A DNA stretch of 64,000 nt, taken from NCBI GenBank assembly GCA_029449235.1, contig JANATG010000017.1:574001-638000 (forward strand). The letters run 5' to 3'. The position numbers and the translations under genes were made by a program. This stretch comes from Linnemannia schmuckeri. Taxonomy: Eukaryota; Mortierellomycota; Mortierellomycetes; Mortierellales; Mortierellaceae. The notes under the pieces are model-generated. The model worked only from the letters and a program-made list of their open reading frames with translations, was not told where the DNA came from and did no database searches. Position 1 is the first letter of the stretch. The number at the start of each line of letters is the position of its first letter. Shown piece by piece: positions 56,121-64,000 of the stretch.

Positions 56121-57028
56121 GAATCTCGTGGGGGGGTCGAGGGAGATCGGAATCGGCAGTCGTTTTCTTCGGTCTTCGACTAAGAAATCCTCCTGCTCAC
56201 GTTGACCATTATTTATATTATTTATAGGAGTGTTGTTTTGTGTGCGGACAATCGCAGTGTCAAAGAGGACAGTAACACATACCGAACAAAGGCTCTAACA
56301 ATGCAAGGAGTGCACAACATCCAATATGAAGAAGTCGGTTCCATTGTGCTATCGCACCGTCGCCCATTGGTAATCTTGCTCTCCCTCTCTCTTTCTTTCT
56401 CTCTTTCTTTTCCTCTTTCCTCCCTCTTTCTTTCTCTTCACTTTTGTTGGAAGTGGAGGTGTTGCTTCGCATAATCTGTAAGGGAGCTGCATGACAATAG
56501 CAAAAAGTTGCGGTTGTCGTTACTCATCCTGGTCCTTCAGGCTGAGCGTCTTTACCGGCGGGTAGAGAGTCAATATTGCTGCTAACAAAGGCGCCCTTTT
56601 AACCAGTTGCTCCTAGTTCTGATGTCTTAGTCTGCACTGGATAGTTAGCGTACTTGATTAAATTCAATTTGATTGACAAGCAGACATGTACGCCATCCAA
56701 GCTGATTGGGCACGTGACTCCAAAGCCACCCATTCTCAGTCCTAATTTGAACTACTTAGGAAGCCCCTTTGAAGCAAGCCTTTTCTGTTCAATGCACTCG
56801 TCCGCATTAGGAGTTTCGACCATGCTAGCTGGGCTAAATAGAGCCTGTTTCTGACTTTTTTTTTTGGGCGTCCAATCATTATGACGGGACACTAACATAA
56901 TTTTATGCATCATGGTGGTGTCATCATTCAGCTCTTGGTGCCGAGTCCCGAGTTCCATAAAGACCGAGAAATGTTCAACATCAAACTTATTTCTCAGTTA
57001 ATTTTTGTTCAGCTTCAAGTTAATTAGA
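56121..57028. other. Intergenic
   Basis: A (CTTT)n-type pyrimidine run at 56380-56445. No gene. The promoter of the NTF2-like gene lies at the right end without a clear TATA box. Confidence 0.4.
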
Positions 57029-57786
57029 ATGGAGAACCCGGGTAAGGATCCACAGCCTAGTTTTCTTGTGTTGCCACCATTTGCTCGCACTCCTTACTTT
57101 TATGTGCCAGATGTTAATGATGCCAATGATGAATACTCACCCATATTTGTTCTTACTTAGTCAAAGAGATTCCCTCTTTGATTCATTCGCTCACGCAAGG
57201 TTCACCAGCCGAACAGAAGCATACCTTGTATACCTACTTTATGCCAAATAGCGCCTTTGTGCATCCTTTTTGCCGCGTGAAGAGCTTTTCGGATGTCTCG
57301 GTTCCTTTCCTCGGGATTGTCAACTCGAGATGGTTTATCTGGATGATATATCGATGGTATAAGGTCCTCAGTCCGGAAATTGCACTTGTGGTTCATTCGG
57401 CTGGTAAGTTTCTCACGCTTTTCTTTCTTCATGTAAACTAAGAAACTAAGTTTATGCAGCAAAATGATATTAACTACATACATACAGTTTTTGACCATGG
57501 CCAAGACATTCTCTACGTTCAGGTGTCTCAAGTTTTTTCACTTTGGTTTATCCCGTTCTATAAAGCACACGTACATCTAGTCACTCTATTACATTTAACA
57601 CAATCGCCGCATGATGACAAGTACTACATCCGCGAGCAAGAGGACCACTACCAACTCAATGAACTGGTCAAGTTTTTTTGGCCCTACGGAAGTATTACGC
57701 TCTCTGTGTGGCAGTTTATAGCAACTCTATTTTGTGTTATTGGTTCCCTGCTGTTTGCGCCCAAAACTCATGAGAAACCAAAATAA
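57029..57786 (+). CDS. SigF-like NTF2-fold protein with membrane segment, 184 aa
   Basis: Three exons: 57029-57041, 57161-57403 and 57488-57786, with GT-AG introns of 119 and 84 bp. The 13-base first exon gives MENP plus one base and joins to VKEIPSLIHSLTQ. The product of 184 residues follows the fungal SigF-like NTF2 pattern: an N-terminal helix, YFMPNSAFVHPFCRV, WFIWMIYRWYKVLSPEI, then VSQVFSLWFIPFYKA and YYIREQEDHY. A hydrophobic stretch near the C-terminus (SVWQFIATLFCVIGSLLFA) is probably one membrane span. The biochemical role of this family is not known; members are common in fungi. The tiny first exon is inferred from the splice signals and family pattern. Confidence 0.85.
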
Positions 57787-58185
57787 AAACTATTTGGCCT
57801 GATTATGCAGGTGTGATATGTAAGGCTTATGAATGGACAACTCAGTTTACTTGGTCATGGAGACACTTACTGAAAGGTTACTGCATAAATGCGTGGACTC
57901 AATAGTTTCATGCGAGCCTGGTTGTTCACATTAGATAGTGGAGCACACATTGGTCTACTCACGATTGCGTGGTTAATAATGATTGAACGCATCTGTAATT
58001 ATGACTGAAGAGGTCTTTTTTTATGTTGACCCACGATTGCATGGTTCGTGATGCTCAAATGGGATCGTAATGATGATTGAAGAGGTCGTTTTATCCCAAG
58101 TCTTGGTATATAAAACACTAGCTCTACAGTTCATCTACACTACTGTAAATTCACTTTCTTCAACACTACATACAACTTTACAACA
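57787..58185 (+). promoter_or_regulatory. Upstream region of the dehydrogenase with a duplicated element
   Basis: Two diverged direct copies of about 70 bp, 57958-58026 and 58030-58096, share CACGATTGCRTGGTT and TGAAGAGGTC at the same spacing. A TATA box (GGTATATAAAAC) follows at 58107-58114 and the ATG at 58186. The duplication may repeat a regulator binding site. Confidence 0.6.
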
Positions 58186-59659
58186 ATGGCCACCAACATC
58201 GCCGCCAATATGGCGCAGAGTCACTTTGGAGAAGTCCCTGTAATGGCCTCCAACCAAGACAAAGAGAACACCTCTGCGTCGGACATGCTTGCCTGCTGCT
58301 GGATGGGCAAGAACAAGCTTGAAATGAAGAGAGTCGCCAAGCCTGAAATCACTGACGATGAAGATGTGCTCCTTCGGATCACAGCAAGCACTGGTGAGTT
58401 TTTTGTAGATGCTAGTTTGAGACTGTTTCGTACAACATCCTAGAACATACAAATTAACAGACATTGTAGTTTGTGGATCTGATTTGCACCTCTACCATGG
58501 CGAGATTATGCAGCTCAAGGCAGACGAGATCTTGGGCCACGAGTGTGCGGGAATTGTGGAGAAAGTTGGCAGGAACGTGACCGCCGTCAAACCAGGTGAC
58601 CGTGTCGTTGCAGCATTCAATGTCGCCTGTGGCAAGTGTCAATTTTGCCTTAAGAAGCAATACACTGCCTGTGACTGCACCAATAACAGCTCCGTTATGG
58701 AGAAGCTGTATGGCCACCGCACAGGTGGCGTTATGGGTTACTCGCATGTAAGTAGTCAATACTTGTACTTGATAGTCGAAAGTAATATGCAGCTTGAGAT
58801 CGTTATTGATACTAACCGACATCTTTAGTTTGTGGGTGGGTTCTCAGGCACACAGGCTGAGTATTGCCGTGTGCTTTACGGCAATACCAACCTACTCAAG
58901 ATCCCTAGTGGACTTTCGGACGAGAAGGCCTTGTACCTTTCAGATATCATTCCCACGTCTTACCATGCCGTTTGGGAAGCTGGCGTCAAGGAAGGAGAGG
59001 TTGTTGGTGTTTGGGGTGTTGGTCCCATAGGCCTGAACGTTGTTCAGTGGCTTCGCAACGTTTTCAAGGCATCCCGCATCATTGTTATCGACAACGTGCC
59101 CCAACGTCTCCAGCTGGCCAAGGAACGATGGGATGCTGAAGTCATCAATTTTGATGAACACACCGATGTTGCCGCAAGAGTGAATGAGCTCGTGCCAAAT
59201 GGCTTGGATCGCTCGATCGACTGCGCAGGATTCCGCTACGCCAAGTCACTGGTTCATAAGATTGAGCGAGCTGTTGGTCTCGAGACCGACACCAGCGAGA
59301 TCATCAATGAAATGGTGCGTTCTACCAAGAAATTTGGTACTATGGCCCTCATTGCGGATTATGCGGCGTATACAAACCATCTCTTGATCGGCGGTATTAT
59401 GGAGAAAGGTCTACGACTCATTGGATGTGGACAGGCACCCATTCAACGGCACTGGAACGAATGTCTTCGACATATTGTGGAGGATCGATTTGACCCGACT
59501 ATCATTTTGACACACAGGTTTCGCCTGGAGGATGCGGTGGAAGTTTACAAGATGTTTGACCACAAGCAGTCCGGCATTATGAAGGTGTTCCTTGAGACCA
59601 GGTTCAGTGCTCCTGCGGCGCCTGGTACTCCCTCGCTCGCATCCGTGAACGATGTGTGA
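58186..59659 (+). CDS. Zinc alcohol dehydrogenase, glutathione-independent formaldehyde dehydrogenase-like
   Basis: Three exons: 58186-58393, 58470-58747 and 58829-59659, with introns of 76 and 81 bp, giving 438 residues. The second acceptor was placed at 58469 because it yields STVCGSDLHLYHGE, the family form; an alternative nine bases earlier adds three residues. Catalytic zinc ligands are C71, H92 and E93 (GHECAG), with the later D201 of LSDI. The structural zinc cysteines are C123, C126, C129 and C137. The NAD-binding motif GVGPIG is at about 225-230. The pattern fits formaldehyde-dismutase-like MDR enzymes that oxidise aldehydes or alcohols with tightly bound NAD. The cell substrate is unknown. 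The 40-residue N-terminal extension is unusual and not conserved-looking. Confidence 0.9.
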
Positions 59660-60652
59660 GTACAAAACTGCACGGATTCCGCACGCCAATAATAAATTGG
59701 TATCAATATTCAATCCCCTAAAAAAAAATCTCGGTCTCTCAAAATCATCGGTTCATGTGGTTAGCACGTCTTTTTTTTACTGTGGCGCGACCGGTATTGA
59801 AACCCATCCGGCCAGGCATTAGTGGGCCTTGTCCCAGTCCGCTGCTGATTGGTCCATCCTGTCCTCTTGGTCCCTACCTCGATCCCTGTAGGTATTGCAG
59901 ATAGGCACCATGCGGGTGGTTTGCATGGCCTATCGTTTTGTTGAGTAAGAAGTAAAGAGAATTGTTAACCATGGCTCATCAAAGAACAACCAATGTGTGC
60001 GTGTGTCGAGTCAATGGATTCGATTCACTCGCATGGAGCTATCTATCTTTCACGCAAGGTGTATCTAGGAACCTGGACATAGAAGGATTCGATGGTGATG
60101 TTGATGAGACCTTGAGCCCTTGCGTGTGATGAGATGAGGGTATGTTTTGATGATGAAAGTAGGTCGACGGGGTGGCGGGAGGGGTGTCGTTTGATCGAAT
60201 CATTAGTTGAGGGGATCACTCGAACACAATTCATAGTGACAAGAGCGCAGGGATCCAGATGCAGTAGGAAAGGAGATGGCTATTGCGTAACACTGGTCGT
60301 GGAGTGGTCCTGACAGTGCTGCGCGTCGAGGCGACTTTGTGGTATATATGTTGATTGAAGATGGCATGGCTGGAGTAGGGCGAGAGTGTGAGAGAGAAGG
60401 TTAAAAGTTGCGGATGGAGGTCAAACAAGAGAGAAGGAAAGGAAGGAAGGAAGGAAGGAAGGAAGGAAGAGAGGACAGGAGGAAAGGAAGAAGGTGGACA
60501 GGTGGAAGAGAAGAAGAAAGATGAACAGGAGAAGAGAAGAGGAAGGTAGGTGTACGAGAATGAGAGGAATGGCACAGGAGACGATGGCTGAAAATAATCG
60601 TATTTTATTTTGAGTCCGACGTAGATACAATCCACGCTTTTTTTTTCATACT
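59660..60652. other. Intergenic, includes tRNA-like sequence and GGAA repeats
   Basis: A (GGAA)n microsatellite occurs at 60436-60470 and a purine-rich region follows to 60560. The TF transcript probably ends at about 60640. No gene was seen. Confidence 0.5.
59745..59966 (+). mobile_element. Possible second tRNA-derived SINE, decayed
   Basis: CATGTGGTTAGCACG (about 59753) resembles a tRNA D-arm/A box. Forty bases later GGTATTGAAACCC resembles a T-arm/B box. About 150 bp of non-coding DNA follows, to GTAAGAAGTAAAGAGA. No target duplication or clear A tail was found. A tRNA pseudogene is the alternative. Confidence 0.3.
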
Positions 60653-62758
60653 TTACTTTTGATGCTGCTGATAGTCGTTCTGAAGGTCTTGCTGATGGGC
60701 TGTCCGCTCTTCGCTCTCAGTCACAGCCACGTTCGATACAGCCTCGACCTCCATTAGAACTTGCCGGCAATCATCTTCCACCTTGTAATGTCGGCAGAGG
60801 GCGTCTGTTCTCGCAAAAGCCTTGTGGCAATTCGTGCACAAATACGGCTTGGATCCTGTGTGGACGCGAATATGACGATGAAGATCGTGCTTCCTCGAGA
60901 AGATTCGGGGACACAAATGGCATGCAAACGATCGCCCTTGTCCACCTGTCGTAGCCCCGCCTTGTGCCGGTGACATGCAAGAGGAATCGCAATCTAAAGA
61001 CCCATTTTCGCCGTCATCGCCATTCCTTCCGGCGCAGCAGCCGCTCATTATACTACTGCCGCCATTGTCGTTATTACTGGCGCTACTGCTGCGGTTGATA
61101 TTGTCACCGTTGTTGTTGTGAGAGGCGTCGTCGGTATTTGTTTGCAGAAGAAGGGTCGATGGTGTAAATGACGCGGTCGTATTTGCTACCTTGGATCCTG
61201 GCTGCACAGCAGAAGGCGTATCCTTGATTGGCACTGTCATTCCAGCAGCGACCTCCTCAGGCGTGATGATTTGGATCGGAGGAGCAGACGGGGGAGCGCG
61301 TAATGGAGACACGGCAGCAAGTTCCTTCGAGGCAAGATGATGCTGAGTCTTGAGATGGATGTGTAAGTTGTAGGCCCTTGCGAATGACTTTGGGCACTTT
61401 TCCATCGGACACTGGAACATCGGCGGAGGTAGCCGCACAAATGTTGGTGCGGGCGGAGTTGAGGCATTGATGACTGCCTCCGGATTTGCCGATACGACCG
61501 TTGGCGAGCGCGAGGATGGATGGGCGAATGAAGATATAGGTGAAAGTTGTGGGGAGATTGAGGGTGAAGGAGAGGACGACGTAGCCGAGCATGAGAGCGA
61601 TGGTGAGAAATGGCCACTGCCTTGACAGCTGTGGGCCAAGCAGTGGTGAAGGTTGTGATATGGTTGTAGAGAGTGTAATGAATACGGCGGAATTGTTCTC
61701 GTCAGATCCAGGCCAAACGATTCGTTTGGGTGTGAGAGAAACGGCGACCTTGAGGAAGAAACCAGCGATCGTGATCTGCCAGACCTTCCGCTCGAGGCGA
61801 GCGAACTCGACGATCTGGAGGATGACCGACGATTCTTTCTCCCTACTCCATCACTTCGGCTTGGGCGCAAAAGCCCAGAAGTGGCAGATGTGCTTGACTG
61901 GCTTGAGGAGTTGGGTACTGACACGGATGAACTGGAGGATCCCATCGTATGAGCGTAAGAAGTGCTTTCGGTGATGGCGGTTGTAGCAAAGACTGGAGCG
62001 GCAGCAAAGACAGGAGCTGAGGAGTCAATGTTCATGAGTGGCGCTGAAGCTAGTGCTGCGGCTCGCGAGGCCAGCTCAAGAGCGCTGGAATGCCAGAGTG
62101 TATCTCCGACATGGAGACCAGATGGAGGCACTGCTGATTGAGAAAGGAAGGGGCTGGGCACATGGACCTGGGACAAGACATGTTGCTGTTCTTGCTCACG
62201 ATGGAAAGATCGATCCAGTAGCATTGAGTCCATTGCAGCCTGTTGATAGGCATCCCATAGCCAACCTTGCGGGACTTCCTCAGCGTCAAAGGAGGATGCC
62301 ATCAAGTAGTCCTGGGCCGGAGAAATGGTTTCATTTGAGATCGGATTAGAGTGCGCAAGGAAAGCCCTGTTGAAAGGTTCGGCTGCAGCGAGTTGAGAAG
62401 GGTGTGTTGACTGCTGCAAGAGCATCGGATGTGAATAGAAGACAGACCGGTGTAGATCGGGTTGTTCTTGGAGTCGCTGCTGTTGATAGTGGTTAGGAGG
62501 CTGGTAGCTCGCCATTGGCGATTCAAAATGATGGTTGGGTGAAAGCTCGTTTGGTGGATGGAGAATCGAGGCACTGGACTGAAGTGATGATGGAATGGTT
62601 GTGGTGGATGAGTGTAGTGGCAATACAGATCTTGACGAAGTTATAGGCGAACCCACTTGGTTGGAGGTCGATGGGATGGTCATAGGAGTATCGGTTGCCT
62701 GAGCGTTGGATACGTTTGATTGGGTATTGTCGACGCCATATGGAAACTGAGGGTGCAT
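60653..62758 (-). CDS. C2H2 zinc-finger transcription factor, Crz1-like finger arrangement
   Basis: A single-exon minus-strand gene, 701 residues from ATG 62758; the frame is open further upstream but with no other ATG. The first 440 residues are Ser/Pro/Gln/His-rich and probably disordered, typical of activation regions. A finger at about 446-470 (FQCPMEKCPKSFARAYNLHIH) is separated by about 140 residues from a tandem pair. These are FACHLCPRIFSRKHDLHRHIRVH at about 610-632 and YLCTNCHKAFARTDALCRHY at about 638-660. The words ARAYNL, RKHDLHRH and FARTDALCRH match, in order, the three-finger region of calcineurin-regulated Crz1-type factors, but the linker insert is unusual. A general C2H2 regulator is the safer name. 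Nuclear. Confidence 0.88.
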   Translation of the reverse strand: MHPQFPYGVDNTQSNVSNAQATDTPMTIPSTSNQVGSPITSSRSVLPLHSSTTTIPSSLQSSASILHPPNELSPNHHFESPMASYQPPNHYQQQRLQEQPDLHRSVFYSHPMLLQQSTHPSQLAAAEPFNRAFLAHSNPISNETISPAQDYLMASSFDAEEVPQGWLWDAYQQAAMDSMLLDRSFHREQEQQHVLSQVHVPSPFLSQSAVPPSGLHVGDTLWHSSALELASRAAALASAPLMNIDSSAPVFAAAPVFATTAITESTSYAHTMGSSSSSVSVPNSSSQSSTSATSGLLRPSRSDGVGRKNRRSSSRSSSSLASSGRSGRSRSLVSSSRSPFLSHPNESFGLDLTRTIPPYSLHSLQPYHNLHHCLAHSCQGSGHFSPSLSCSATSSSPSPSISPQLSPISSFAHPSSRSPTVVSANPEAVINASTPPAPTFVRLPPPMFQCPMEKCPKSFARAYNLHIHLKTQHHLASKELAAVSPLRAPPSAPPIQIITPEEVAAGMTVPIKDTPSAVQPGSKVANTTASFTPSTLLLQTNTDDASHNNNGDNINRSSSASNNDNGGSSIMSGCCAGRNGDDGENGSLDCDSSCMSPAQGGATTGGQGRSFACHLCPRIFSRKHDLHRHIRVHTGSKPYLCTNCHKAFARTDALCRHYKVEDDCRQVLMEVEAVSNVAVTESEERTAHQQDLQNDYQQHQK

Positions 62759-64000
62759 CCTGCTGAGTGTGATTTTCAGCTTCAAGTCGGAAAGGAAGAA
62801 GGTGCTTGTCAAACAATTGAGGGTGTGTGGTTATGTTGAAAGGAGTAGATTGTTGGAAGTGATAGAGAAAGGGCTGAAAAGGTGTAGATAAACCAACTAG
62901 TCGAAGCAAGGTTTGGTTGAATGGAGATTTTTTGAGGCTGAGTTAATACTAATAAGCAGGCTGTTGGGGCTGTCTTTTTTTGTTATGTCAACAAGCGCGC
63001 GGAAATGGGTTCAACAGACTCTTTGTTGAAGAACGAAGTAAGAGAAAGCTTAGAGATTACAAGCGGTGGAACAAAGGCATCCCAGGAAAGCGAATGGTCG
63101 ACTGACTGAATGCAGAGGATTGAGGTTTGACGATTGAGTGGAAGGATGCATATGTAAAAAAGACAACAAAGATGTAAAGGATAGGCGAAATAGAGTTAAC
63201 AACACTGGTTGTCATGGTTGTACAAAAACAAAAGATAAGCAAGATCGGCATTCGAGTTGACACACTTACTTGTGGAGTAGTAGAATATTTCCGTAGTTGA
63301 TGTGGTGACCCCTCGGCTCGCTTAGTTGAATGGTGTCAAAAGGGTATGTGAGAACGGCGGAGAAGACTGAGATGATTGAAGAAGATAAAAGGAGAGTGAG
63401 AGAATATGTGTATATGGAATGCCTGATGCGTGTTTATGTTGTGTAAAGATGTACTGAGCAAAAAGAGATAATAATTAAGTGGAATGGAAAAAGAGTAATA
63501 ACGAATGAATTCAGGGGTGCTCAGGAACAAAAGTTGTTTTGAAAGTCAATGGTAAGGAGCAGTAAGAAAGAGGAAGTGAAAGTGAAAGTGAAAGAAAGAG
63601 AGAAAGAGGTATTCCCAGACAAGTTCAGTAAACCCTTTTTATGGAATTCAAGGTTGTGGCTGGGTTACCGAGCATGTCAAAGTGGATCTGGAAGGGTATG
63701 AAGGGAGGAGCGCAGTGACTGTATTGTTGGCTGAAGAGCCGAGGAGTAAGAGAGGAAGAAGGACAAGTGAGTAATTAAGTAAGTGAGGAAGCAAGCGAGG
63801 AAGCAAGTGAGTGCTGCGATGGCAGTACAAACAATTTCACCGAGAATATTGAAAATGAGTAAAAAGGAAGGATGGAGAGAGGGAACGGTACCATAAATGA
63901 CCAACAGGAGAGCAGGGGTGTCGTCCGCAAAAATGGATGTGTCGAACCTGCTTTGTGTGCTGTTTCTGCTCGATTGCCCACCAAAAATATCCAAGTGCAG
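62759..64000. other. Upstream region of the zinc-finger gene and right edge
   Basis: A long 5' region for a regulatory gene, with GAAAGTGAAAGTGAAA repeats at 63570-63610 and GTAAGTGAGGAAGCAAG near-repeats at 63770-63810. A minus-strand frame is open from the right edge to about 63677 and may be part of another gene, but shows nothing recognisable. Confidence 0.35.

Noticed and set aside
60435..60600. Minus-strand Ser/Phe/Pro-rich frames downstream of the zinc-finger gene
   Set aside because: They translate a GGAA microsatellite and purine-rich untranslated DNA.

Overview
The window reads as nuclear DNA of a filamentous fungus, most likely an early-diverging one of the Mortierella type. This is inferred. 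Direct signs are short GT-AG introns (about 80-150 bp, several with CTAAC branch sites), TATA boxes close to start codons, and many small secreted cysteine-rich proteins. There is also a large load of decayed transposons: Tc1, LINE, DIRS, MULE-type and a possible Crypton. No bacterial, organellar or rRNA signature was seen. The species cannot be fixed from sequence alone.

Layout. 0-8.3 kb: a Tc1/mariner element with intact ends and one in-frame stop (918-2095), a decayed multi-exon gene, a small secreted protein (3847-4128) and a heavily decayed LINE (5.7-8.2 kb). 8.8-10.4 kb: a three-exon questin-oxidase-like gene on the minus strand. 10.8-11.5 kb: two separate LINE-mediated insertions with clear target-site duplications, a 3'-end retrocopy and a tRNA-derived SINE. 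11.5-14.8 kb: a seven-exon MULE-type transposase gene with one frameshift. 15-24 kb: a repeat-rich stretch holding the first foldback element, a knottin-like secreted peptide gene (18748-18966), a DIRS reverse-transcriptase relic and two unusual repeat pairs. 24.2-24.8 kb: another small secreted protein. 26-29.6 kb: foldback copy 2, a LINE 3' end and anonymous DNA.

29.7-30.9 kb: a three-exon short-chain dehydrogenase. 33-40 kb: two nearly identical 524-bp repeats flanking a membrane-anchored alpha/beta-hydrolase-like gene (35038-36307), a Tc1 fragment and a small EF-hand gene. 41.4-42.5 kb: an MDR-type oxidoreductase. 43-46.3 kb: foldback copy 3, a dispersed repeat and a 12-cysteine secreted protein. 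47-48.8 kb: a possible Crypton relic. 49.9-51.2 kb: an Rds1-like ferritin-fold secreted protein. 53.6-54.4 kb: caleosin. 57.0-57.8 kb: an NTF2/SigF-like membrane protein. 58.2-59.7 kb: a zinc alcohol/formaldehyde dehydrogenase-like enzyme. 60.7-62.8 kb: a C2H2 zinc-finger regulator with a Crz1-like finger arrangement.

The host genes do not form an obvious pathway or biosynthetic cluster; they are isolated genes separated by repeats. The strongest unusual signals are in the mobile DNA: a SINE whose 3' tail resembles that of a LINE fragment 16 kb away, a minimal mRNA-like retrocopy beside it, and a foldback family whose loop orientation differs between copies.
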